NCBI GenBank assembly: GCA_025963615.1
Contig: JAOQAL010000338.1
Coordinates: 1 to 9,396, forward strand
Direction: 5' to 3'
Source of the DNA: Chitinophagaceae bacterium
GTDB taxonomy: Bacteria > Bacteroidota > Bacteroidia > Chitinophagales > Chitinophagaceae
Length of the DNA: 9,396 nt
Below, piece after piece: positions 1 through 7,873 of the stretch. The notes under the pieces were generated by a model, which had not been told where the DNA came from, did no database searches, and was given only the letters and a program-made list of their open reading frames with translations. Within the stretch, counting starts at the first letter, position 1; each line of letters opens with the position of its first letter. The position numbers and the translations under genes were made by a program.

Positions 1-432
1 CAAAAGGGAGAACATCCCGCAGGAATGGATGAAATGGTTTCGATCACTAAGGATTTTACCCCCGATGCTGTCATAACAGAAGAACAAATGGAACGGTTCC
101 GCTGTACATTAGCCAATTGTACCAATACCTCATTAAGGGATAACCCTCAATGGAACACCTGGGTAAAAAATATTCCTTTGTTAAAAGGTCTATCCGCTGT
201 CGCTCAGCATAACGACTCCATTCAGCGCTTACTTTCATTTCGCAGGCCGGTTATGATTGTTACGGGCAATCAGACAGCTGTATTTCATAAACGTATTAAT
301 GAGTTGCTGCTCTCCCTGTTGCCGGATGCAACTTCCCTGATCCTGGAAGGAAGCCATGCCGCCTGTACCTCCAATGCACATAATGAATTTATGAATGCAG
401 CTAAAGAATTTATGGTTAATAGATCCCGGTAG
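1..432 (+). CDS. alpha/beta-hydrolase fold protein, C-terminal part (5' end outside window)
   Basis: The reading frame is open from base 1 and ends with TAG at 430-432, so the gene starts before the window. The first in-frame ATG (25) is not a likely true start, because the residues before it (QKGEHPAG) look like ordinary coding sequence. The visible part resembles the cap end and last strands of an alpha/beta-hydrolase: a hydrophobic strand RPVMIVTGNQT, a helix, a second strand TSLILEGSHA, then a closing helix around NEFMNAAKEFM. The His in EGSHA sits where the catalytic His of the triad is expected. The strand before it reads GNQTAVFHKR and lacks the usual acidic residue, so the acid may lie earlier, as in haloalkane-dehalogenase-like members. 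The nucleophile elbow is outside the window, so substrate and even catalytic activity cannot be judged. It converges on the next gene, with 127 bases between the stop codons. Confidence 0.7.
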   Translation, partial: QKGEHPAGMDEMVSITKDFTPDAVITEEQMERFRCTLANCTNTSLRDNPQWNTWVKNIPLLKGLSAVAQHNDSIQRLLSFRRPVMIVTGNQTAVFHKRINELLLSLLPDATSLILEGSHAACTSNAHNEFMNAAKEFMVNRSR

Positions 433-559
433 CTACTGCCTGGGTGTCGTGCCCAACGGCTATTTCCGGAGACCGGCAAGGTGGTTTTGAAGCACCCATT
501 TTATCTACCGGTATTGAACTTCTCTGATTGGAGGAACAATAAACCATAAACTACCCAGA

Positions 560-1990
560 TCATTTTGCTTTTTTCCTGTATTGCGTATTGACCAGCCTGA
601 GAGCAATATCCTCTTCGTAAATAGGAGTTTGCAGTGTTATCCGGCCAGTTGAAATAATGGGATGATCTTTTTTATAATTCCCTGTTACAGGGTTCAGCCA
701 TTCCACCGTATAGCTGCCTTTTGGAATTATCATTTCCAGTTTCGTTTGTTTGCCGCCGAAAATATAAATGGCATATTGTTTTTGTTGCCACGCCAGGGTA
801 TAAGCCTTCGCCTTTTCCGGTAACCTGTTCGTTATAACGATACTATCTGGTTGCATTTGAATAAAATCAAACCCGGAAATAAATTTCTTTAAATAGCTTA
901 ATTGTTTCCTCAGTAAAGGACTTCCTCCACCGGGTTGATCCGATGGATAGACAAAAGTTCCTTTTTCATGTCCGGCAGTGAATGAATAGTCAAGGTTGTT
1001 GTAGAGACCGCCGCCTGCAAGAATGAATTGCCAGCCTTCCCTGCGATACACACTGTCGCTGTTACCGCGGAAACCGGTTTCATTATCGCCAATCACCTTA
1101 CCCAACTGGTAATTCTGGCTAACCGCTACCGGTGGAGAAGCATAATGAAAATTAAAAACAGATACATCCGGGTGAGGGTTGTCAATTCTTGCGGAGCCAT
1201 TTGCAATATTTTGTGAGATAAGATGGTAATTGTTGAAATTTTTTTCCGTATCGTGTATAAGCGTGGCAATATGATGCTGCCATTCCATCGTAACCCCTCC
1301 AAAATAGGGCTCATTACAGATCTCATAAATAATGTTGCTAAAGTCTTTTAATTCAGTAATAATTTTTCTGACCAGCTTCTCCTGTACAGTCAGTAAACCA
1401 CCGTTTTTATCAAGCGTGTAAACATCATTGCGTGCAATGTTGCCAGAGCCGTTGATATTGTTTTTTACATTCATCGGACTCAATTGCCATTGGCTGTCTT
1501 CATAAAAAGGGCAAAACAGGGCCAGTTCGATAATAATATTCCGTTTCTCTGCCGCCGCTACAAATTTTTTCAGCCGGCTAAAATACAGGGTGTCCCACGT
1601 CGAAAGATCAAATTTATTACCGCCGTTTGTATAACCTGCTTCTGAACTGCGCATCCAGGGGCAAACAAATCCTGCTGCTGATGGCGCCAGTGTATTTTGA
1701 GCAATATTAAAGGCGCCTTGTGGTTCTACATAAGCTCCGCTGAATAACCGGGTCAGGTTGAGTGAATGTGAATATAGTTCATCCAGGTATTTGACATAGT
1801 CAAAATCAAGATTTACTACAGCACCATAATGTTCGCCGGATGTGATCAGGATTTCCGGCTTGGCTTTATAGACAAAGTAATGCGGATTCTCAGGGTGTAA
1901 GGAAATGGGTTTTTGCTGAGCGAGTGCCAAGGCCGGAACATAACAAAGTGTAAACAGCCGGAAAGTGGTAAGCAGGAGTCTGCGGTTCAT
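560..1990 (-). CDS. secreted glycoside-hydrolase-like protein, (beta/alpha)8 clan GH-A type
   Basis: This 476-residue protein begins with a Sec signal peptide (basic start MNRRLLL, hydrophobic core, likely cleavage after A-L-A at residue 24), so it should be exported. The body looks like a TIM-barrel glycosidase of clan GH-A. The NEP motif (EICNEP, residues 223-228) offers E227 as general acid/base, and GDNETGF (301-307) offers E304 as nucleophile, about 77 residues later as expected for strands 4 and 7. Other recognisable stretches are SGEHYGAVVNLDFDY near residue 51, NLTRLFSGAYVEP near 78, and NNLDYSFTAGHE near 331. Residues from about 395 form a small beta domain (AYTLAWQ, IIPKGSYTVEWLNPVTG) like the tail domain of DUF4038 or 'putative collagenase' relatives. 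I recognise this as a conserved 'cellulase family glycosylhydrolase' type but know no characterised substrate. It is transcribed alone, and no polysaccharide-utilisation genes such as SusC/SusD lie beside it. Confidence 0.8.
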   Translation of the reverse strand: MNRRLLLTTFRLFTLCYVPALALAQQKPISLHPENPHYFVYKAKPEILITSGEHYGAVVNLDFDYVKYLDELYSHSLNLTRLFSGAYVEPQGAFNIAQNTLAPSAAGFVCPWMRSSEAGYTNGGNKFDLSTWDTLYFSRLKKFVAAAEKRNIIIELALFCPFYEDSQWQLSPMNVKNNINGSGNIARNDVYTLDKNGGLLTVQEKLVRKIITELKDFSNIIYEICNEPYFGGVTMEWQHHIATLIHDTEKNFNNYHLISQNIANGSARIDNPHPDVSVFNFHYASPPVAVSQNYQLGKVIGDNETGFRGNSDSVYRREGWQFILAGGGLYNNLDYSFTAGHEKGTFVYPSDQPGGGSPLLRKQLSYLKKFISGFDFIQMQPDSIVITNRLPEKAKAYTLAWQQKQYAIYIFGGKQTKLEMIIPKGSYTVEWLNPVTGNYKKDHPIISTGRITLQTPIYEEDIALRLVNTQYRKKAK

Positions 1991-2374
1991 GATTTAATTG
2001 CGTATTTATATGGCTGAATTTACAACCTTTTTGAAAGGTAATATCGGTGTCGCAGCGAATAAGCCATAAAGCTGGACTATTCTTTAGCAGGCGGCAAGTA
2101 AACGGTTAACCCTGGCTGTAATAAAATCCATTCATAACCCTGTCAGCTTCGCAGACCCGGAGAAATTGAAAATAAATCCGCTAAATGTTTTTTTGCTAGT
2201 ACGGGTGGTCGTTTACACCTAGCGTTTCTAAAACCCTGTATATTCTTTATACGCCTTCAGTTGCCGGCAGTAGAAAATAAACGAGTCCTGCAGGCATGGG
2301 TAGATTCACTATTCCATATCTTGCCCGGTTATCGTATTTTGGCCCCTAAAAATTACCTAACCAACAAACCGTTT
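1991..2374. other. 384-base divergent intergenic region
   Basis: This gap separates the divergent starts of the glycoside-hydrolase-like gene (-) and the lipoprotein gene (+), so it should hold both promoters. On the minus strand TACCTTTC (plus coordinates 2033-2040) matches seven of eight positions of the Bacteroidota -7 box and lies about 42 bases before the start codon. On the plus strand TATCTTG (2317-2323) is a weaker candidate about 52 bases before the ATG. Neither has a convincing -33 TTG. The part from 2100 to 2260 shows no gene, RNA or repeat that I can recognise. Confidence 0.5.
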
Positions 2375-2974
2375 ATGAAAAAAAATCTTTACCCAGCCTT
2401 TCTTTTTTGTTCCCTGCTTTATTTAGTATCCTGTAAGAAAGAATCCAGTATTAATCCTGTTAACAGTAATATCCAGGGTAGCTATACATTTATCTCCCTC
2501 ACAGCTATTACAACCAGTACACAGATAGTCACTGATGGAACAACGACTGATAAGACCATAACCAGGTCAAATTATACAACAAAAGACAACACGGGCACCC
2601 TTACTATTGATGCTTCGAAGATGACAAGCACCGGCTTATCGTATCGTATTGACACGATGGCAACCGCCGATTATTATGAAGACAATGTGTTTATAGAAAC
2701 TTACGAAGTGCCATTCCAGTTCACGGTTCCCACCAGTAGTTCAACGTCAGAGTATAAATGGGTTACAAGCGATTCAGTTTACTTTGCCAGCGGAACAGTT
2801 TTTACTGATGGGGTTACATCGCCTTCAGGTCCTTCGGGCGCCAGGATCAAATTGGAAGGAGATAAACTGTATGTAACCGGAAGTAACGAACAAAGTTCAC
2901 AGGATAATTCATCCGGCTATTTAATCAATTCGAATTTAAAAGCGGATATAATAGCTATTTACCAAAAGCAATAG
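2375..2974 (+). CDS. small lipoprotein of unknown function
   Basis: The frame is open from 2261, but the start at 2375 is preferred because it places a lipoprotein signal at the N-terminus: MKKNLYPAFLFCSLLYLVSC, with lipobox L-V-S-C and the lipidated cysteine at residue 20. The predicted product is 199 residues. The residues after Cys (KKESS) are not the acidic or S-D-rich string often seen on surface-exported Bacteroidota lipoproteins, so a periplasm-facing anchor is likelier, though this is inference. The mature part is rich in Thr and Ser and alternates short polar and hydrophobic stretches (GSYTFISLTAITT, GTLTIDASKM, ARIKLEGDKLYVTGS), which suggests a small beta-barrel or lipocalin-like fold. 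I do not recognise a named family. No Shine-Dalgarno sequence precedes the ATG, as is usual in this phylum. A strong hairpin follows the stop codon. Confidence 0.72.
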   Translation: MKKNLYPAFLFCSLLYLVSCKKESSINPVNSNIQGSYTFISLTAITTSTQIVTDGTTTDKTITRSNYTTKDNTGTLTIDASKMTSTGLSYRIDTMATADYYEDNVFIETYEVPFQFTVPTSSSTSEYKWVTSDSVYFASGTVFTDGVTSPSGPSGARIKLEGDKLYVTGSNEQSSQDNSSGYLINSNLKADIIAIYQKQ

Positions 2975-2998
2975 GCCCCGATTTTTCCGGTTATAAAT

Positions 2999-3060
2999 AT
3001 TCCTGGAGGTTAAAAATTATTTACCCTGTCTTTAAAGGCGGGGTAAATAATTTCAGGAAT
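2999..3060 (+). terminator. long composite hairpin after the lipoprotein gene
   Basis: A perfect 13-base inverted repeat pairs AAATTATTTACCC (3014-3026) with GGGTAAATAATTT (3041-3053). The interior continues pairing (3027-3031 with 3036-3040, including two G-T pairs), leaving a four-base loop TTAA. An outer 7-base repeat, ATTCCTG (2999-3005) with CAGGAAT (3054-3060), extends the structure, with an 8-base bulge on the left side only. It starts 25 bases after the lipoprotein stop codon. A transcription terminator for that gene is the simplest reading. The right arm ends in AATTT, not in a long T run, so the termination mechanism is uncertain. Confidence 0.6.
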
Positions 3061-3100
3061 CTTCCTTAAACCATTACGCTTTTATTTTATCGGTGCAGGC

Positions 3101-3160
3101 GGTTTGGGCTAATAGCCCGTAGGGCTTTAATTTGCATAGCCCCGGTTGGCAACCGGGGGA
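3101..3160. repeat. GC-rich multi-hairpin element, REP-like
   Basis: Three short inverted repeats lie within 60 bases. GGGCTA (3106-3111) pairs with TAGCCC (3113-3118). AGCCC (3114-3118) can instead pair with GGGCT (3122-3126), so the first two hairpins exclude each other. CCCCGGTT (3140-3147) pairs with AACCGGGG (3151-3158) around a three-base loop. The element is much richer in GC than its surroundings. It resembles the palindromic intergenic repeats with AGCCC/GGGCT and CCCCGG/CCGGGG arms that are scattered through genomes of this lineage. Only one copy is in the window, so dispersal is an inference. Confidence 0.5.
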
Positions 3161-3203
3161 GGCCAATGACCCTGCAGGCTTCCGGGTAACAAAACCATAT
3201 CAT

Positions 3204-3211
3204 TATCTTTG
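3204..3211 (+). promoter_or_regulatory. Bacteroidota -7 promoter element ahead of the YihY gene
   Basis: TATCTTTG matches the Bacteroidota primary-sigma -7 consensus TAnnTTTG at every defined position. It ends only six bases before the ATG at 3218, so transcription would begin at or within a few bases of the start codon. There is no clear TTG at the -33 position; TTC at 3180-3182 is the nearest candidate. Confidence 0.55.
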
Positions 3212-3217
3212 TTTACC

Positions 3218-4138
3218 ATGCAGGCCAAAAAATCAAATCAGCATGAAGGAGCACTATTGATAGGAAGTTTGCGGGATTCATTGTTCCTATTGCGGAAAAA
3301 CGATCCACTACGCATGGCTGGGGCCACTGCTTTTTTTACCACCTTTGCCCTGCCGCCCATTGTATTTATATTGGCCATATTATTTGGTTTATTTATTGGC
3401 CGCCGGAATGCCGGCCGGGGATTATTAGAAAATCTTTCCAATACACTTGGTAAGGACGGAGCAGCCCAGGTAAGGGAAGTTATAAGAAGTATCCGCGGTT
3501 TAAGTGATAGCTGGTATGTGCTGGTATTCGGTTTTCTTTTTTTAGTGTTTGTCGCCACAACCTTGTTCAGTGTTATAAAAAACTCTCTCAACCAGATCTG
3601 GCAGATCAGCATAAAAGAAAGACCCGGCATTCTTTTTATGTTAAGTTTCCGGGCAAGGTCTTTTGCTGTTATCCTGGTAGTGGGCATTTTATTTTTGGCA
3701 GATATTTTCTTTGCAAGCCTGAACGTTCTGGCAGGCAAATACATTGACCAGGTATGGTCAGGCAGCGGCAGCTATTTCCAAAGTGCCCTGGCACAAATAA
3801 TAAGTATCGTAATTATCGCTGCCTGGTTTATTCTTTTATTTCGTTTCCTGGCAGACGGAAGGCCATCCTGGAAAGCTGCCGTAGCCGGCGGATTATTAAC
3901 CGGTATTTTATTTATGGGTGGGCGCTGGTTGCTGAAATTGCTGTTGGTGAACAGCAATATCGGTCACCTATACGGCACAGCCGGTTCTTTTGTGCTGGTA
4001 TTACTCTTTGTCTTTTATTCATCTTTCATTTTATATTATGGCGCCTGTTTTATCTCGGTGTATTCAACTAAGAAAAATTGGCTGATCATACCGGGTAAAA
4101 AAGCCTTTAATTACCGGATTGAAGAAAAAATTGAATGA
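3218..4138 (+). CDS. YihY/BrkB family inner-membrane protein
   Basis: This is a 306-residue integral membrane protein of the YihY/BrkB family (UPF0761, once misannotated as ribonuclease BN). The ATG at 3218 is chosen over an in-frame TTG nine bases earlier because that TTG lies inside the promoter -7 box. Six hydrophobic segments are visible at about residues 36-60, 98-118, 147-168, 188-210, 221-243 and 255-280. Family motifs are present: NDPLRMAGATAFF before the first segment, IKNSLNQIW in the first third, then DGRPSWKAAVAGGLLTGILF, NSNIGHLYGTAGS and FYSSFILYYGACF near the end. The biochemical role is not settled; members are proposed transporters or envelope proteins. The gene stands alone, with 183 bases before smc and no clear terminator between, so read-through into smc is possible. 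Confidence 0.9.
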   Translation: MQAKKSNQHEGALLIGSLRDSLFLLRKNDPLRMAGATAFFTTFALPPIVFILAILFGLFIGRRNAGRGLLENLSNTLGKDGAAQVREVIRSIRGLSDSWYVLVFGFLFLVFVATTLFSVIKNSLNQIWQISIKERPGILFMLSFRARSFAVILVVGILFLADIFFASLNVLAGKYIDQVWSGSGSYFQSALAQIISIVIIAAWFILLFRFLADGRPSWKAAVAGGLLTGILFMGGRWLLKLLLVNSNIGHLYGTAGSFVLVLLFVFYSSFILYYGACFISVYSTKKNWLIIPGKKAFNYRIEEKIE

Positions 4139-4309
4139 TTGTTTAACAAGTTATCGCATGACCCCGGGTCCCGCCCCTAATCGATTGGCCGGATACTAGC
4201 AATAAAGCTGACAAAACAAAACTTATTCTTAACATTTTATGAAGGTTCTGTGTATAAACTGTTAAGCGTTCTGAGCAGCATTCACCTTAAATTCGCCCCC
4301 ATATAAAAT

Positions 4310-4314
4310 GGAGG
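4310..4314 (+). promoter_or_regulatory. Shine-Dalgarno sequence fixing the smc GTG start
   Basis: GGAGG stands seven bases before the GTG at 4322. It is the only strong ribosome-binding sequence near a gene start in this window. It supports GTG as the true smc start, which also places the conserved N-terminus MRLKSLEIKGFKSF exactly. Confidence 0.6.
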
Positions 4315-4321
4315 ATATTCC

Positions 4322-7300
4322 GTGCGTTTAAAATCGTTAGAAATCAAGGGCTTTAAAAGCTTTGCCGATAAGACTGTTGTAACATTTGATAATAATATTA
4401 CGGGTATCGTAGGTCCGAATGGTTGCGGTAAAAGTAATATCGTGGATAGCATCCGCTGGGTTATCGGCGAGCAAAAGATCAGTCACCTGCGCAGTGAAAA
4501 CCTGGATAGCCTGGTATTCAATGGCAGTAAAACCCGCAGTGCCAGTGGTCTTGCCGAGGTGAGTCTTACTTTTGAAAACACCAAGAACCTGTTACCAACC
4601 GAGTTTAACATGGTAACGGTTACCCGCAAGTTTTACAAAAGCGGGGAAAGCGAGTACCGCCTGAACGATGTGCAGTGCCGGCTGAAAGATATCCAGAACC
4701 TCTTTATGGATACCGGTATCAGTACCGATAGTTATGCCATTATTGAGCTGGGCATGGTAGACGATCTGATAAAAGACAAGGAGAACAGCCGCCGCAGGAT
4801 GCTGGAACAGGCTGCCGGCATCTCGATTTATAAAACCCGGAAGAAAGAGGCGAAGCTAAAACTGGACGCCACCGAGCAGGATATTGCCCGCATCGAGGAC
4901 CTTTTATTTGAAATAAATAACCAGCTAAAAGCCCTGGAAAACCAGGCTAAGAAAGCCGAAAAGTATTTTGAGATCAAGAAGGATTACCGCACCGTTAGTG
5001 TGGAACTGGCAAAGGCTGGACTGGAAGGTTTTAATACCAACTTTAAAAGCCTGAATGAACAGCACGAAACAGAAACAGATCGCCGCATAAAACTGGAAAC
5101 CACGATTGCAGGTGATGAAGCAGCGCTGGAGCAGGAAAAAGTTGCGTTTATTGAAAGAGAAAAAGAACTGCAGGACCTGCAACACGCATTTAATGAATTG
5201 CAGCAGCAAACGCGTACCAAAGAAAATGAAAAGAACCTGGCAGCTCAGCGTTTGCAATACCTGAAAGAAAGGGAAGGCAGCTTACATGATTTTTTACAGA
5301 AAGCGGAAGGACAGGTAAAAGGGATTGATGAAAGTATTGCCTTTACCAACCTGCAGATAACTGAAGAAGACCAATCGTTCAGTACATTGAGCGAACAATT
5401 ATTGCAGTTACGCCGTAGTGTTGAATCAAAACGGGAAGTGCTGGATGAAAAGCGTTCGTTACTGAACAATTACCGGGCAGAGTACCAGCAGGCGCAGCGA
5501 AGCCAGTTTGATGCGGAAAAGAAAGTGGCTGTTGCTGACACATCCATACAAAATCTTCAACGGAGCATTCACCAGATTGAGGAGGAGAGCAGCCAGCGTT
5601 CTTTGCAGATACAACATGCAGAGCAGGAAAAACAATTAGTAGAAAAAGAGCTGCATATAAAGAAGGTGGACCTGGAACAACTACAACAACACCAGGATAA
5701 TACCAAAGAACAGATATTACAAACACAAGCGGTGCTCGATGAATTGCGCAACCAGCTGGCAGAAGAAAACAGGAAACTGGATTCAAGAAGGAATGAACAT
5801 GACTTGCTGAAGAGCCTTATCGATAGCATGGAAGGCTACCCCGATAGTGTGAAGTTCCTGCACAACAATACGAGCTGGAATCATACTTCACCGATACTTT
5901 CTGATATTCTTTATGTAAAAGAAGAATACCGTACGGCATTGGAGAATGTGCTGGAACCTTACCTGAGCTATTATGTGGTGAATAATCTTGGCGACGCATT
6001 ACAGGCTGTTCACCTGCTGGATGATAATAAAAAAGGAAAGGCGAATTTCTTCATGCTGGATAAAGTGGAAGAACATGCGGTAGAAAATTCAGGGGATTCC
6101 CTGCAGGGTGCGATACCGGCATTAAGTGTAATAGAAGTAGATGATAAATACCGCAAGCTCGCGGGCCATTTACTGGCCAATGTATTTATAGCCGACAGCG
6201 AAGAAGCTTTGCAAAATAGTAATGGATTTACCATTATAGAAAAGAATGGCAAGTACGTAAAGGGAAAATATACTTTAACCGGCGGCAGCGTTGGTTTATT
6301 TGAAGGAAAGAAAATTGGCCGGGTCAAGAATCTCGAAAAGCTACAGGAAGAAATAACCGCACAGGATCTTATTGTTGAAGAGTTAAAAACAGTGATCCGG
6401 GCAAGACATAATGAAGTAATTGCCTTTAACGAAGACCTGCGCGAAAATACGATCCGCCAGACAGAACAGGAAATACAGCAACTGACCAACCAGGTATTTG
6501 CTTTGCATAATAAACTGGAAAATTTTCATTCTGTTCAGCATCAGCATCAAAACCGGGTGCAGGAATTGAATGTTCAGTTGGCACAAACGAATAGTTCTGT
6601 AGACGGTGTGCGGAATGAATTGACTCAACTGGTAGAAGCGCTGCAGGTGCAGGTAAACCGGTTGCACGAAGCGGAAGAAGCGTTCAAAATTGAAGAGAAT
6701 AATTATAACGACGCAAACAACCGGTATAATGAATTTAACCTGAATGTTACCAGGCAGCAAAGCAAGATCAATGCGCTAAGACAGGAGTTGGATTTTAAAA
6801 CCAACCAGCTGAATGACCTGAAGGTGCAGGTAGAAAGTAATACCATTACTTTATCGGACACCGTAACCAGCATCACAGAATCAGCACAAACCCTGCATGA
6901 AACGGAAGAAGCATTGATCAGTATGCTGAAGAATAAAGAGGAGGAGGAAAGAAAATTAAATGAGGCCGACCAGGCTTATTATAACCTGCGCAACCAGCTG
7001 AGTGAAAAAGAAAGCGAGCTGCGCCATAAGGTAAAGGCCAAGGAACAGGTGGAACATCTACTGAGTGAAATAAAAGACCGGCTGAATGAAGTGAAACTCC
7101 AGTTAGCGGGCATGAAGGAAAGACTGAATGTTGAATTCCGGATCAACCTGGAAGACATCATCGATGAAGCCCGCACCGGCGAAGCGTCATTGGAAGAGTT
7201 GCAGGAGAAGGCAGACAGAATGAAAAAGCGTTTGGAAAATTTGGGCGAGGTGAATCCTACCGCCATTGAGGCCTTCCAGGAAATGAAGAAGCGCTATGAT

Positions 7301-7858
7301 TTTATTTTAGAACAAAAGAATGACCTGGTATCTGCAAAAGATAGTTTGATGCAAACAATACAGGAAGTAGAAGCTACTGCGAACCAGAAATTCCTGGACA
7401 CTTTCAACCTGGTGCGTGAGCATTTTCAGAAGGTTTTTAAAACATTATTTACAGAAGATGACCAGTGTGATCTTGTACTGGAGAATCCGGATAATCTTGC
7501 TGAAAGCGGTATTGACGTGATCGCGAAACCGAAGGGGAAACGCCCATCTTCTTTAACACAGTTAAGCGGTGGCGAAAGAACGCTGACAGCAACGGCGTTG
7601 CTATTCGCTATTTATCTTATCAAACCAGCCCCATTCTGTATTCTGGATGAAGTGGATGCCCCATTGGACGATGCGAATGTCGGGAAGTTCACCAATATGA
7701 TCCGCCAGTTCAGTGAAAATTCGCAGTTCATTATTGTCACGCATAATAAAACTACGATGAGCACGGTTGATGTAATATATGGGGTAACGATGCAGGAACC
7801 AGGAGTCAGCAAGTTGGTGAGCGTGGATTTCAGGAGTTTGGCAGAGAGTAAGAATTAA
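4322..7858 (+). CDS. smc: chromosome segregation ATPase Smc
   Basis: The 1178-residue product has the full architecture of bacterial condensin Smc and the usual family length. The N-terminal ATPase half carries MRLKSLEIKGFKSF and Walker A GPNGCGKS (residues 31-38, Lys37). A long Gln/Glu/Lys-rich coiled coil runs from about 170 to 500. The hinge spans about 503-670, from MEGYPDSVKFL to the Gly-rich TLTGGSVGLFEGKKIG. A returning coiled coil follows to about 1000. The C-terminal half has the ABC signature LSGGE (1081-1085) and Walker B FCILDEVDA (1105-1113) with D-loop APLDDAN; E1110 is the expected catalytic glutamate. The protein dimerises at the hinge and, with ScpA and ScpB, extrudes DNA loops and compacts the nucleoid; neither partner gene is here. 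The start is GTG with a good Shine-Dalgarno, and the gene ends in tandem stops TAATAA. Nothing is truncated or missing. Confidence 0.97.
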   Translation: MRLKSLEIKGFKSFADKTVVTFDNNITGIVGPNGCGKSNIVDSIRWVIGEQKISHLRSENLDSLVFNGSKTRSASGLAEVSLTFENTKNLLPTEFNMVTVTRKFYKSGESEYRLNDVQCRLKDIQNLFMDTGISTDSYAIIELGMVDDLIKDKENSRRRMLEQAAGISIYKTRKKEAKLKLDATEQDIARIEDLLFEINNQLKALENQAKKAEKYFEIKKDYRTVSVELAKAGLEGFNTNFKSLNEQHETETDRRIKLETTIAGDEAALEQEKVAFIEREKELQDLQHAFNELQQQTRTKENEKNLAAQRLQYLKEREGSLHDFLQKAEGQVKGIDESIAFTNLQITEEDQSFSTLSEQLLQLRRSVESKREVLDEKRSLLNNYRAEYQQAQRSQFDAEKKVAVADTSIQNLQRSIHQIEEESSQRSLQIQHAEQEKQLVEKELHIKKVDLEQLQQHQDNTKEQILQTQAVLDELRNQLAEENRKLDSRRNEHDLLKSLIDSMEGYPDSVKFLHNNTSWNHTSPILSDILYVKEEYRTALENVLEPYLSYYVVNNLGDALQAVHLLDDNKKGKANFFMLDKVEEHAVENSGDSLQGAIPALSVIEVDDKYRKLAGHLLANVFIADSEEALQNSNGFTIIEKNGKYVKGKYTLTGGSVGLFEGKKIGRVKNLEKLQEEITAQDLIVEELKTVIRARHNEVIAFNEDLRENTIRQTEQEIQQLTNQVFALHNKLENFHSVQHQHQNRVQELNVQLAQTNSSVDGVRNELTQLVEALQVQVNRLHEAEEAFKIEENNYNDANNRYNEFNLNVTRQQSKINALRQELDFKTNQLNDLKVQVESNTITLSDTVTSITESAQTLHETEEALISMLKNKEEEERKLNEADQAYYNLRNQLSEKESELRHKVKAKEQVEHLLSEIKDRLNEVKLQLAGMKERLNVEFRINLEDIIDEARTGEASLEELQEKADRMKKRLENLGEVNPTAIEAFQEMKKRYDFILEQKNDLVSAKDSLMQTIQEVEATANQKFLDTFNLVREHFQKVFKTLFTEDDQCDLVLENPDNLAESGIDVIAKPKGKRPSSLTQLSGGERTLTATALLFAIYLIKPAPFCILDEVDAPLDDANVGKFTNMIRQFSENSQFIIVTHNKTTMSTVDVIYGVTMQEPGVSKLVSVDFRSLAESKN

Positions 7859-7873
7859 TAAGGCTTGAATCTT

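Noticed and set aside
433..559. Possible bidirectional terminator between the hydrolase and glycosidase genes
   Set aside because: Only short 4-base stems (TGGG/CCCA, CCGG/CCGG) without T runs are present.
2261..2374. 38-codon in-frame extension upstream of the lipoprotein start
   Set aside because: It would bury the lipobox 58 residues from the N-terminus and destroy the signal; the ATG at 2375 gives a textbook lipoprotein signal.
2287..3178. Two copies of the palindrome CCTGCAGG (near 2287 and at 3171)
   Set aside because: Eight-base restriction-like palindromes without shared flanks; no sign of a repeat unit or element ends.
3238..3744. 168-codon antisense frame within the YihY gene
   Set aside because: It overlaps a well-supported gene on the other strand, and its translation shows no domain or signal.
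4139..4307. Possible promoter or terminator between yihY and smc
   Set aside because: The GACC-CCG-GGTC stem near 4160 is only four pairs with no T tract, and no TAnnTTTG box with a -33 TTG was found.
4925..7812. Several antisense open frames of 60-160 codons within smc
   Set aside because: They mirror the biased codons of the coiled-coil gene, have Cys/Ser/Phe-rich low-quality translations, and match no family.
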